NCBI RefSeq assembly: GCF_016756495.1
Contig: NZ_AP023243.1
Location: forward strand, 4,840,501-4,904,500
Direction: 5' to 3'
DNA length: 64,000 nucleotides
DNA from: Mesorhizobium sp. 113-3-3
GTDB lineage: Bacteria > Pseudomonadota > Alphaproteobacteria > Rhizobiales > Rhizobiaceae
Shown: positions 50,644-59,458 of the stretch, piece by piece
Position numbering within the stretch: the stretch's first letter is position 1
Layout: each line of letters begins with the position of its first letter
Program-made: the position numbers and the translations under genes
The notes under the pieces: generated by a model
The model's input: only the letters and a program-made list of their open reading frames with translations
Told to the model about the DNA's origin: nothing
Databases searched by the model: none

Positions 50644-52521
50644 TCATTCCGCCGTGCCTTCCTCGTACTCAGCCGACATGGTCAGCCACTTTTCCTCGTG
50701 GCCGGAAAGCTGTTGCGCCAACTGCGATCGCTCCTTGGCCAGGCGTGTCGCGGTCGAGGGATCCTTTTCATAGATCGCCGGATTGGCCAGTTCGTCCTCG
50801 ATGCCGTCGATGCGCTTGCGCAGGCGGTCCATCAGCGCTTCGGTGGCACGGATTTCCTTGGCCAGCGGTTCGAAGGCCGCACGGCGCGCGGCCGCGTCGC
50901 GGCGGCGGTCGGCTTTTGACGCCTTGTCGGCTTCGCGCTTGCCGCGACGGTCGCCTGACACGCCGGTGACCAGCGTCTTGTAGTCCTCCAGATCGCCATC
51001 ATACGGGTTGACCGCGCCATCCTTGACCAGCCACAGCCGGTCGGCGGTCGCCTCGAGCAGGTGGCGGTCGTGCGAGATCAGGATGACGGCGCCGGGAAAT
51101 TCGTTGAGCGCGTGGATCAGCGATTCGCGGCTGTCGATGTCGAGATGGTTGGTCGGCTCGTCGAGGATGAACAGGTTCGGCCCCTCGAAGGCCGACAGGC
51201 CCATCAGAAGGCGCGCCTTCTCGCCACCTGACAGGTCCTTGGCGGGCGTGTTCATCTTCTCGGTCGTCAGGCCGAACTGGGCGACGCGGCCGCGCACCTT
51301 CGATTCCGGCGCCTCCGGCATCAGCCGGCGCACATGCTCATAGGCGTTTTCCTCCGGGCGGAGATCGTCGAGCTGGTGCTGGGCGAAGATCGCCACCTTC
51401 AGCCCGGGCGCCACCGTCATCGTGCCGGTCTCCTGCTTCAGCCGGCCGGACAGCAATTTGGCGAAGGTCGACTTGCCGTTGCCGTTGGCGCCGAGCAGCG
51501 CGATGCGGTCGTCGGCGTCGATGCGCAGCGTCATCTTCTTCAGGATCGGCTGGCCCTCGGTATAGCCGACATTGACGTTGTTCAGCGCCACGATCGGCGA
51601 GGCAACCGTCTTCACCGGCTCAGGGAAGGAGAATGGCCGCACCGAATCGTTCACGATCGCCGCGATCGGCTTCATCTTTTCCAGTGCCTTGATGCGCGAC
51701 TGCGCCTGCCTTGCCTTGGACGCCTTGGCGCGAAAACGCTCGACGAAGGATTCCATGTGCTTGCGGGCAGCTTCCTGTTTGACGCGGCCCTTTTCCTGCA
51801 ATTCCTTCTGCTCTGTGTACTGGCGCTCGAACTGGTCGTAGCCGCCGCGCCAGAAGGTCAGCTTCTTCTGGTCGAGATGAACGATCGAGTTGACGGCGCG
51901 ATTGAGCAGGTCGCGGTCATGCGAGATCAGAAGCACGGTGTGCGGGTATTTCGACACGTAGTTTTCCAGCCACAGCGTGCCTTCGAGATCGAGATAGTTG
52001 GTCGGCTCGTCGAGCAGCAGCAGATCCGGTTCGGAAAACAGCACGGCTGCCAACGCCACGCGCATGCGCCAGCCGCCGGAGAAGGACGAGGCCGGCCGGC
52101 GCTGCGCCGCGTCATCGAAGCCGAGGCCGGCGAGGATGGTGGCCGCGCGCGACTCGGCCGAATGCGCGTCGATGTCGGCCAGCCGCATGTGGATGTCTGC
52201 GATGCGGTGCGGATCGGTGGCGGTCTTTTCCTCTTCGAGCAGCGCCGTGCGTTCGAGGTCGGCCTTGAGCACGATCTCGATCAGCGGCTCCTCGGTTCCC
52301 GGCGCTTCCTGCGCAACCTGGCCGATGCGTGTGTTCTTCGGCAGGCTGATCGAACCGGTCTCAGAGGGAAAATCGCCTGTGATGGCCTTGAACAGCGTCG
52401 TTTTGCCGGTGCCGTTGCGACCGACAAGGCCGGCCTTGGTCCCGGCCGGCAAGGTCAGCGAGGCATGGTCGAGAAGCAGGCGCCCGGCCATGCGGAGCGA
52501 TAGATCATTGATGATAAGCAT
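50644..52521 (-). CDS. ABC-F family ATPase (YheS/Uup-like)
   Basis: Ribosome-associated ABC-F protein of 625 residues with two nucleotide-binding domains. First: GLVGRNGTGKTTLFKAI, SSFSGGWRMRVALAAV, LLLLDEPTNYLDLEG. A P-site tRNA interaction linker follows (about residues 240-290, ELQEKGRVKQEAARKH...). Second: ALLGANGNGKSTFAKLL, LSGGEKARLLMGL, FILDEPTNHLDIDS. A C-terminal coiled coil ends DEL..KERSQLAQQL. Start at 52521 is used. Such proteins relieve ribosome stalling. Confidence 0.93.
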   Translation of the reverse strand: MLIINDLSLRMAGRLLLDHASLTLPAGTKAGLVGRNGTGKTTLFKAITGDFPSETGSISLPKNTRIGQVAQEAPGTEEPLIEIVLKADLERTALLEEEKTATDPHRIADIHMRLADIDAHSAESRAATILAGLGFDDAAQRRPASSFSGGWRMRVALAAVLFSEPDLLLLDEPTNYLDLEGTLWLENYVSKYPHTVLLISHDRDLLNRAVNSIVHLDQKKLTFWRGGYDQFERQYTEQKELQEKGRVKQEAARKHMESFVERFRAKASKARQAQSRIKALEKMKPIAAIVNDSVRPFSFPEPVKTVASPIVALNNVNVGYTEGQPILKKMTLRIDADDRIALLGANGNGKSTFAKLLSGRLKQETGTMTVAPGLKVAIFAQHQLDDLRPEENAYEHVRRLMPEAPESKVRGRVAQFGLTTEKMNTPAKDLSGGEKARLLMGLSAFEGPNLFILDEPTNHLDIDSRESLIHALNEFPGAVILISHDRHLLEATADRLWLVKDGAVNPYDGDLEDYKTLVTGVSGDRRGKREADKASKADRRRDAAARRAAFEPLAKEIRATEALMDRLRKRIDGIEDELANPAIYEKDPSTATRLAKERSQLAQQLSGHEEKWLTMSAEYEEGTAE

Positions 52522-52657
52522 GGCCGCGCTTTTGCACCGGACATCGGCGCTTCGCAAGACCTTGTGGGCCGGTTGGCCGCACAAGGCTTGAAGACGGCGA
52601 ACACAATCGCGCCGTCAAGGCAGCCGGTCAGTGGCTCGCCAGTTGGCCGAGCAACGC

Positions 52658-53140
52658 TCAGGCAGTCGCCTTGCGCTTGGTTCCCTTTGCCACGGCGGCC
52701 GGTGCTGCCGCGGGTTTGCGGCCAAGCCCCGTCGACTTCGCCAGCGCCGACCGGGTCGCCGAGTAGTTCGGCGCGACCATCGGATAATCCGGCGGCAGGC
52801 CCCATTTGGCCCGATAGTCGTCCGGGCTCAGGCCGTAATCCGTCCGAAGGTGCCGCTTGAGCGACTTGAACTTCTTTCCGTCCTCCAGGCAGACGATATA
52901 GTCGGGAAACACCGACTTTTTCGGATTGACGGCCGGAACCAGACTCGGGCTTTCCACAACGGCCGCACCAGCCAGCTTGCGAACCGAAGCGCTGACGCTG
53001 GCAATCAGGTCAGGCAGGCCGGAAGCTGGAAGCGGATTGTTGCCGACATAGGCCGAGACGATATCGGCGGTTAGCTCGATAACAGTCTTATCCTCGATAT
53101 TTGACAATTCTTTCACCCTATTTGCGACAAAGTCATCCAC
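52658..53140 (-). CDS. Ros/MucR-family transcriptional regulator with degenerate zinc site
   Basis: Regulator of 160 residues. N-terminal oligomerisation region ELTADIVSAYVGNNPLPASG; C-terminal Ros domain from about residue 75 (FPDYIVCLEDGKKFKSLKRH). Compared with the Cys2His2 site of Ros, C84 and H97 are kept, the second Cys is D87, and the distal His positions are D101/Y102. Zinc-free Ros homologues have been described in Mesorhizobium loti. Family members control exopolysaccharide and symbiosis genes via AT-rich sites; an AT-rich palindrome (ATTAGA-AAA-TCTAAT, 53259-53273) lies upstream. Lys/Ala-rich tail. Confidence 0.9.
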   Translation of the reverse strand: MDDFVANRVKELSNIEDKTVIELTADIVSAYVGNNPLPASGLPDLIASVSASVRKLAGAAVVESPSLVPAVNPKKSVFPDYIVCLEDGKKFKSLKRHLRTDYGLSPDDYRAKWGLPPDYPMVAPNYSATRSALAKSTGLGRKPAAAPAAVAKGTKRKATA

Positions 53141-53268
53141 CCCAGCGAAGACTTTCGTCGATGTATCTCTTTAACCGCGTCCCCCAGCGGGTCGCCAAGC
53201 GCCAAAACGAATCAAGACTTGGCGTCAACTATTTTTATGGGAAATCGACGCTGCGCAAATTAGAAAAT

Positions 53269-53472
53269 CTAATACTTGGAAGCGGCAGACTTGGTTGTCC
53301 GGGCGTCGGCCAATATCTCAAGAATACGCCGCCAACGGGCACAGCGCCCAAAATCCTTCTGCTCAATCGCCTTTTCAGCCTTCATCGCCGCGTAAAGCGG
53401 TGCCTCGGCGCCAAATTCCTTGATCAGCCAATGCGCTTCCTGCCTGGCGAGACGTTCATTGTCGTCAAACAT
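53269..53472 (-). CDS. Small uncharacterised protein (67 aa) behind an EamA exporter
   Basis: Reads MFDDNERLARQEAHWLIKEF, GAEAPLYAAMKAEKAIEQKD, and a basic helix GRCARWRRILEILADARTTK: a soluble helical protein. It overlaps the exporter gene by 8 nt (53465-53472), so it is the third gene of that operon. Family not recognised. Confidence 0.7.
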   Translation of the reverse strand: MFDDNERLARQEAHWLIKEFGAEAPLYAAMKAEKAIEQKDFGRCARWRRILEILADARTTKSAASKY

Positions 53473-54430
53473 AGTCTTGCGCCTCCGACCGCTCCAGACC
53501 GACCGCGATGCAACTGCCGATGACGAGGACAGCGCCCGCAATGGCAGTCGTCGTCAACCGTTCACCGGACAAGGTCAGCAGCAACGTCGATGCAATCGGC
53601 GTGAGGTAGGCGACGACCGCGACCTTGCCGCTGCCTTCGAGTTTCAAGGCGCGCGACCAGAAGTAATAACCCAGCCCCATCGGGCCGGCGCCGAGATAGA
53701 GCCCGAGGGCGAGATCCATGCCGGCGGGCCAGGGGGCAACTTCGCCAGCGCACCATAGAAGCGTCAAAGCGACGCCGACCAGCGACGAAGGCAGCAGCAG
53801 GCGATCGGGCGAAATGGCCAGCCGTCCCACCATCACCGAATAGAAAGCCATGCACAGCGCAGACCCGAATGCGGCGAAATAGCCGATCAGATCGCCCTGG
53901 AACCAGCTGCTCTGACGCCCTCCCGAAATCACCAGCGCGACGCCGAAGAAGCCAAGGGCCGCGGCGAGGCCCAGCAGGACTGGACGCCGGGGATTGTCGA
54001 AAGCGATCACCGCGGCGGCGACCATCAAGGGCCAGGTGTAGGCCACGAGATTGGCTTCGATCACCGGCATCGAGGCGAAGGCGATGTACTGCAGCACCAT
54101 GGTGCCGACCAGACCGATGAAGCCGACCGCGAGAGGAGCGAGTGCCGTCCCCGGCGCCGTTGGCGGTGCTTCCTCGCGGCTCATGAACCGGATCAAGGCG
54201 AAGACCAGTGCAGCTCCCGCAAATTGCAGGAACTGCACCTGTGACACTGGATGGTTCGCCAGCAGGGATTTGCCGACCAAGGCATTGGTCGACCACAGAG
54301 CCACCGCGCCGGCAGCAAAGACCAGCGCGGATATTGAACCTGAACCATGCCGAAGCAATCGGCCTGAGGCTCTATCCCTGTGTTGCACCATGATCTCGTC
54401 CGAAGACCGGCTCCCACTTTTCAGGATCAT
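53465..54430 (-). CDS. EamA-family (DMT) exporter
   Basis: Ten-helix permease of 321 residues with two EamA halves. Helix 1 begins SALVFAAGAVALWSTNALVG; other visible segments are FAGAALVFALIRF, LAVGFIGLVGTMVLQYIAFA, LVGVALTLLWCAGEV and LAGAVLVIGSCIAVGLERSE-like (AIAGAVLVIGSCIAVGLERS). DMT exporters often remove amino acids or metabolites. It starts 6 nt after the oxygenase stop; an internal Met at residue 15 (54388) is an alternative start. Confidence 0.86.
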   Translation of the reverse strand: MILKSGSRSSDEIMVQHRDRASGRLLRHGSGSISALVFAAGAVALWSTNALVGKSLLANHPVSQVQFLQFAGAALVFALIRFMSREEAPPTAPGTALAPLAVGFIGLVGTMVLQYIAFASMPVIEANLVAYTWPLMVAAAVIAFDNPRRPVLLGLAAALGFFGVALVISGGRQSSWFQGDLIGYFAAFGSALCMAFYSVMVGRLAISPDRLLLPSSLVGVALTLLWCAGEVAPWPAGMDLALGLYLGAGPMGLGYYFWSRALKLEGSGKVAVVAYLTPIASTLLLTLSGERLTTTAIAGAVLVIGSCIAVGLERSEAQDYV

Positions 54431-54436
54431 GGTTGA

Positions 54437-55273
54437 TTACCACGATTCCCTGGCTCCGCCCGCAACCTGTGCTTCGGCGACCGGAGCAGGCGTCGGATGC
54501 TCCGCCTCGAACCGGCGATAGGCCGGCAACTGGTTGGTCCAGACATCCTCGGCCAATTCGTTGACCCACTCGCGGTCGTGATCGTTGTCGGCGGCGAGAT
54601 AGAACATTCTGTTGTCGTCGACATAGGGCTTGGCCACCGAACGCTGGTTGAGCACCAGGGTGACGCGCTCGCCATACTGGATCGGGGCGGTACGATGCAG
54701 GACGCCAAGGAACTGTCCGAGTGTCGCGTAGTTCATCTTGTGATCGATGCGCATGATGCGGTTGCGCGGGATCTCGCGGCCGGATTCGAGGATCGCGCGG
54801 CCGGTCTCGGAATCGTCGCAATAGATTTCGAGATGGCCGCCGACCAGCGGGTCGCTGATCGACAAAGGAATGAGTTCGGTGACCGGAACGCCGTCGCAAT
54901 GCCATTCGACGGCGCCGTCCCTGGGATTCATGAAGGTGACCGTCGAACCGACGATCGACAGCGGATAGGGCTCCAGCTTCGTGCCCATCATGTCGGACAG
55001 CCGCTCCAGGCGCAGCTTGTCGTGCAGCAACTCCTTGATTTCGGGGATGAAACGGTCGGCGCCGGTAATGAAGGTCAGGTCGAGGTGCTTGTGCACCGCA
55101 TGGCTGTCCTTGAGCTTCAGGGCGGCTTCCTCGATTGCGGCGAGCAGTGCCGGGTCATAGCCATGCAGATACTGTGCGACGCCGAAACTCGACACTTTCC
55201 AGGCCGTTTCGTGGCCGATAATGGCCTCGCGGCTCATCGCATAGCGCAGTTCGGGTATGGTATGTGCGTTCAT
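54437..55273 (-). CDS. 2-oxoglutarate/Fe(II)-dependent oxygenase-like protein
   Basis: Protein of 278 residues with a double-stranded beta-helix. Iron ligands: HCD (H125, D127) in GAVEWHCDGVPVTELIPL, and H193 in LGVLHRTAPIQYGERVTLVL; R203 ten residues later would bind 2-oxoglutarate. Such enzymes hydroxylate or chlorinate free amino acids or small molecules. It is first in an operon with a DMT exporter and a micro-protein and faces a LysR regulator. No close family name recognised. Confidence 0.82.
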   Translation of the reverse strand: MNAHTIPELRYAMSREAIIGHETAWKVSSFGVAQYLHGYDPALLAAIEEAALKLKDSHAVHKHLDLTFITGADRFIPEIKELLHDKLRLERLSDMMGTKLEPYPLSIVGSTVTFMNPRDGAVEWHCDGVPVTELIPLSISDPLVGGHLEIYCDDSETGRAILESGREIPRNRIMRIDHKMNYATLGQFLGVLHRTAPIQYGERVTLVLNQRSVAKPYVDDNRMFYLAADNDHDREWVNELAEDVWTNQLPAYRRFEAEHPTPAPVAEAQVAGGARESW

Positions 55274-55385
55274 TGTACTTCTCCAAGTGGGGGGCAAACA
55301 CTTGGTTAACAGTCGATTAAATTAGCCCCCCCTGTAAAATTAGGAATGCTGGTGCTAGTGTAAGCCCAGCTTAAGGTCGAAGCCC

Positions 55386-56345
55386 GTGCGTTTGCTCAGT
55401 CAGGTCAACCTCAATTCGCTGAAAATCGTGGAGAGTGCTGCTCGCCACGGCAATTTCACGCGAGCCGGCGAGGAGCAGTTCATCACCGCGTCGGCGGTCA
55501 GCCAGCGCGTCAAGAGCCTGGAAGATCAGCTGCGCTTCAAGATTTTTCAGCGCGGCGGCAATGCGGTGTCACTGACGCCGGAGGGCCAGACCTATGTCTC
55601 GCGCGTTCGCGAGGCGCTGGAGCGGATCGTCGCCGCCAGCATGGAAGCGACCGGACAATCGCAGGAACATGTGCTGAAGATATCCGTGCTGCCGACCTTC
55701 GCCGCGCGCTGGCTGTTTCCGCGCCTGCCGGAGTTCCAGCGGCAACATCCCGATATCGTGATGCGGGTTTCGACCTCCTACGCGACACACGAGTTCACAG
55801 CCTCCGATTTCGATCTCGAAATCCGCTACGGAGACGGGCATTTCAACGGGCTGCCATCCGACCTGCTGTTTCGGGAAGACCTGACACCGGTGTGCAGCCG
55901 CAAATTATTCCATGAGGTGCTCGGCGACAAGCCGGTGTCAAAGGTGGAGCCGGACGATCTCAGGCACTTCACGCTTCTGCATTCGGACACCTGCACCCAG
56001 AACTGGCAATCCTGGCTTGGTTTCGCCGGCGCCAGCTTCGTGCTCAGCGAGACCAAAAGCATCTATTTCGACTCGTGCATGATGTCCTACGAGGCCGCCA
56101 ACGCCGGAATGGGCTTTGCCGTGGCCAACCGCGCCTATATGGCCAGCGACATCCGCGCCGAGAGGCTGGTCGCACCCTTTGCCGTCCACCATCCGAATAG
56201 CGCCGGTTGGTATTTCGTCTCCCCCAACAAGTGCCTTGCCGCACGCAAGGTGCTGCTGTTCAAACAATGGGTCATGGCGGAGGCGGCTCTGACGCAACGC
56301 CAGTTGGACGGTGAATTCCGCGACCTGGCGACCGAAGCTGTCTGA
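55386..56345 (+). CDS. LysR-family transcriptional regulator (GcvA-like)
   Basis: Regulator of 319 residues. HTH NLNSLKIVESAARHGNFTRA, GEEQFITASAVSQRVKSLED, QLRFKIFQRGGNAVSLTPEG. The effector domain includes LKISVLPTFAARWLFPRLPE, typical of GcvA-like LysR proteins. It is divergent from the oxygenase-exporter operon; the 112-nt gap has an AT-rich stretch with TAAATTAG near 55316 and should hold its operator. Confidence 0.9.
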   Translation: MRLLSQVNLNSLKIVESAARHGNFTRAGEEQFITASAVSQRVKSLEDQLRFKIFQRGGNAVSLTPEGQTYVSRVREALERIVAASMEATGQSQEHVLKISVLPTFAARWLFPRLPEFQRQHPDIVMRVSTSYATHEFTASDFDLEIRYGDGHFNGLPSDLLFREDLTPVCSRKLFHEVLGDKPVSKVEPDDLRHFTLLHSDTCTQNWQSWLGFAGASFVLSETKSIYFDSCMMSYEAANAGMGFAVANRAYMASDIRAERLVAPFAVHHPNSAGWYFVSPNKCLAARKVLLFKQWVMAEAALTQRQLDGEFRDLATEAV

Positions 56346-56397
56346 AATCCGGATCGGCGCCCCCCGATGACCGCCGGTCAGAAATTGAGGACCAACG

Positions 56398-56988
56398 GTG
56401 GACGTCCAACCCATGCAACCCACCTTGGTCGGCAAAATTGTTGAACTCAAGCCGCTTCAGCCGGGGCATTCGCAGGGCCTTCTGCGTGCAGCCGCGGACG
56501 GTGAGCTGTGGAACCTGACGGCCACCGTGGTTCCCGGGCCAGCCACGATCGATGACTATGTCGCCAGCGCCCTGGCTGGAGGACGGGCCGGGACTGTCAT
56601 GCCCTATACGATCATCCTGCGCGGCACGGGAGCGATCTGCGGAAGCACGCGGTTCTGGAAGATCGATCGCATGAACAGAAAATTGGAGATTGGGCACACC
56701 TGGCTCAGCGCTTCGGTTCAGCGATCAGGGGTCAACACCGAGGCAAAGTACCTTCTGCTGGCCCATGCCTTCGAGGTGATGGCGTGTGTGCGGGTGCAGT
56801 TCACCACCGATGAACTCAATGACGCATCGAGAGCGGCCATTCTGCGGATAGGGGCAAAGCAGGAAGGGATCGTTCGCAATGAGCGGATCATGCCGGACGG
56901 CCGGAAGCGCAATTCCGTGCGGTTCAGCATCATCGATACCGAATGGCCTGACGTGAAGGCCATGCTCCTGCGGAAGATGCGGCGGTAG
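56398..56988 (+). CDS. GNAT-family N-acetyltransferase
   Basis: Acetyltransferase of 196 residues (RimJ/RimL-like). Segments: YTIILRGTGAICGSTRFWKI, RKLEIGHTWLSASVQRSGVN (acetyl-CoA loop region is degenerate Q-x-x-G), KYLLLAHAFEVMACVRVQFT, DELNDASRAAILRIGAKQEG. The GTG at 56398 has a GAGG site 7 nt upstream; ATG at 56413 is an alternative. Substrate unknown. It is 52 nt after the LysR gene. Confidence 0.88.
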   Translation: MDVQPMQPTLVGKIVELKPLQPGHSQGLLRAAADGELWNLTATVVPGPATIDDYVASALAGGRAGTVMPYTIILRGTGAICGSTRFWKIDRMNRKLEIGHTWLSASVQRSGVNTEAKYLLLAHAFEVMACVRVQFTTDELNDASRAAILRIGAKQEGIVRNERIMPDGRKRNSVRFSIIDTEWPDVKAMLLRKMRR

Positions 56989-57011
56989 TCGGCGCAGGCC
57001 GTTCGCGTGGA

Positions 57012-57524
57012 TCAGGCAAAGGCCCTGCCCTCTTCGGTGCGCTGGAAGTACGCCAGATCGAGCGGCACGGAAGGACGGCCCAGAACCGTCAGGATCATAT
57101 GCGCCTGGCCGCGATGATGGGTCTGGTGGTTGAAGACATGCGCCAGCGCGGGCGCGAGGCGCTGCGAGACCGTGCGCATGTCCGAAAGGGTCATATAGGT
57201 GAAGCGGCCCGACAGCGCCTTGTCGCTCAAGCCGGAGAGCCAGTCGATGATCCGCCGGTCCTCGGCTTCGCGCGCCGTCCTCAGCTTGGGCAAGTCCCGG
57301 TGCAGTATGGCATCCAGCGCCGTCGGCGCGTCGCCCTCGCCGGTGAAGCGCTTCATCCAGATGCGATCGGCGGCAAGCAGATGATTGAGGGTGCCCATCA
57401 GCGAACCGAAGAAGGCGCCGACGTCGCGATTGAATTCCTCTTCATCGAGGTCCGCGGCGGCATCATAGATGCGGCCGTTGGCCCATTGATTATACGCCGC
57501 AAACATCATGAAGTGCTGTTTCAT
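57012..57524 (-). CDS. DinB-family putative metal-dependent hydrolase
   Basis: Four-helix DinB protein of 170 residues. Metal-binding His triad positions: H in LMGTLNHLLAADRIWMKRF (about residue 47), and HxxxH in FNHQTHHRGQAHMILT (about residues 132-140). Related enzymes are bacillithiol or mycothiol transferases. The molecule here is unknown. Confidence 0.9.
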   Translation of the reverse strand: MKQHFMMFAAYNQWANGRIYDAAADLDEEEFNRDVGAFFGSLMGTLNHLLAADRIWMKRFTGEGDAPTALDAILHRDLPKLRTAREAEDRRIIDWLSGLSDKALSGRFTYMTLSDMRTVSQRLAPALAHVFNHQTHHRGQAHMILTVLGRPSVPLDLAYFQRTEEGRAFA

Positions 57525-57568
57525 CTTTTCTCCCGCCGCCCCGTTTCGGGGTGTCGCGAGCGATACCT

Positions 57569-57665
57569 AGAGCAATTCACCGTTTCACGGAAACGATGAA
57601 TTGCTCTAACTGTTTGTTTTGACGCAATTCCCAAGGGAAAGCGCTACGTGCTTTTCCTGGAATTG
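57569..57665. repeat. Rhizobial extragenic palindromic repeat, copy 2
   Basis: AGAGCAATTCA...TGAATTGCTCT (57569-57607) has perfect 11-bp arms around the same CGTTTCACGGAAAC core as copy 1 at 7817, followed by GCAATTCC...GGAATTGC (57623-57665). It ends 27 nt before the GST start. Confidence 0.8.
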
Positions 57666-57692
57666 CTCTGGACCGCAAAGAGACCCGCGCCA

Positions 57693-58385
57693 ATGACCAT
57701 TCTGCTTTATGAGCTCGTTGGGCGTGACGAGAGCCGCCCGTTCAGTCCGCATTGCTGGAAGGCGACGATGGCGCTGGCCCACAAGGGGCTCGACATCTCG
57801 ACCGCGCCGACGCGTTTTCTCGAGGTCCCCACCATCGAGGGCGGCGCTTCGAAAACCGTTCCGGTGATCCGCGACGGCGACAAGGTGGTCATCGATTCCT
57901 TCGCCATCGCGCTCTATCTCGAGGAAGTCTATCCGGATCGACCGACGCTGTTTGCCGGCGACGGCGGCAAAGCGACAGCACGCTTCGTCGAGCGCTGGTC
58001 GCAATTGACCATTCATCCCTACGTCACCACCGCGGCGCTCGTCGATCTCCATGCCATGCAGGACGAACAGAACGCCGTGTATTTCCGGCAGAGCCGGGAG
58101 CAGCGCTTCGGCAAGCGGTTGGAAGACGTCGTCGCGGCGCGCGACGCCGGCCTGGCGTCGTTTCGGGCTTCGCTCGAGCCGCTGCGCTCGATGCTGGGCT
58201 ACCAGCCTTTCATCGGCGGCGCCTCGCCGCTGTTTGCCGATTATATCGTCTTCGGCGCGTTGCAATGGGCGCGCATCGCCACGCCCTACCAGTTGCTTGA
58301 AGACAGCGACGTGGTGGCGCAATGGTTCGCGCGTTGCCTCGACCTGCATGGCGGGCTGGGACGAAAGGTTGCCCCGGCGGCCTGA
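57693..58385 (+). CDS. Glutathione S-transferase family protein
   Basis: GST-fold protein of 230 residues. Thioredoxin-like N-terminal domain MTILLYELVGRDESRPFSPH with the cis-Pro segment in KTVPVIRDGDKVVIDSFAIA (SxxIxxYL-type motif SFAIALYLEEVYPD). C-terminal helical domain with RFVERWSQLTIHPYV and PLFADYIVFGALQWARI. An ATG at 57693 is used; the frame is open upstream through the repeat. Physiological role unknown (detoxification, thiol chemistry). Confidence 0.88.
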   Translation: MTILLYELVGRDESRPFSPHCWKATMALAHKGLDISTAPTRFLEVPTIEGGASKTVPVIRDGDKVVIDSFAIALYLEEVYPDRPTLFAGDGGKATARFVERWSQLTIHPYVTTAALVDLHAMQDEQNAVYFRQSREQRFGKRLEDVVAARDAGLASFRASLEPLRSMLGYQPFIGGASPLFADYIVFGALQWARIATPYQLLEDSDVVAQWFARCLDLHGGLGRKVAPAA

Positions 58386-58457
58386 CGGCCGCAAGCGCCT
58401 GCCCGCATGGCAGCTCGCCGTCAATCCGTGGCGAAAATCAGCGGCGGGATAGCAGGC

Positions 58458-58730
58458 CTACTTGGCCGCCTTCTTTGGCTTGCTGACCTTCGGCTTGCTG
58501 GCTTTTGCGGCGACCTTTTCTTCCTTGGGGGCGGCCTTTGCCTTGCTGGCGGCAGGTGCCTTCTTGGCCGGCTTCTTGGCTGCTGACGGCTTGCCCGCAT
58601 CCTCCCGATCGATGTCGGCTGCCGCCTGGTGCCAATGGCGTTCGTGATGACCGGCCGGTTGCCCCTCTTCCTGCCAGATCTGATGTGCGCGGTTGCGAAT
58701 GCGCTCCTGACGATCGTCTGCCATGGTCAT
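58458..58730 (-). CDS. DUF2934 domain protein with basic lysine/alanine tail
   Basis: Protein of 90 residues: DUF2934 motif RQERIRNRAHQIWQEEGQPA and HHERHWHQAA, then a tail of Lys/Ala repeats (KPAKKAPAASKAKAAPKEEK) resembling histone-H1-like bacterial tails. Probably binds nucleic acid through the tail. Start 58730 chosen by a GGAGAC site 3 nt upstream. Confidence 0.85.
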   Translation of the reverse strand: MTMADDRQERIRNRAHQIWQEEGQPAGHHERHWHQAAADIDREDAGKPSAAKKPAKKAPAASKAKAAPKEEKVAAKASKPKVSKPKKAAK

Positions 58731-58975
58731 GTTGTCTCCATTCGGGCCGACTTCAGCGCGGCGCCGACACATGACTATAGCAAGCAAAATGTTGCTGTGC
58801 AGCCATCTGATGTCATCTCCCGGCTCGCCGGCCTGACCGGAAGCGCGCAGCGTTCCGACCTTTTGCTCGCGCGCTTGGCTTTCCGTCGCCGACCGCTCCT
58901 CACCCCTTGGCAATGGGCAGGGCGGCCTGTATAGAGCCCGCCACTCTCAATTCCATTCTCAGACAAGGACGACCC

Positions 58976-59398
<423 letters not shown>

Positions 59399-59422
59399 GC
59401 CGGCGCTGCCAAGTCTCAAGTA

Positions 59423-59450
59423 AAAGGCCGGTGTTTCGCCGGCCTTTTTT
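59423..59450. terminator. Bidirectional terminator between ndk and the YbaY/META gene
   Basis: AAAAGGCCGG and CCGGCCTTTTTT form a strong stem around a TGTTTCG loop, with a T-run on both strands (TTTTTT one way, TTTTA the other). Ends ndk and the convergent gene at 59459. Confidence 0.9.
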
Positions 59451-59458
59451 ATTGGCAG

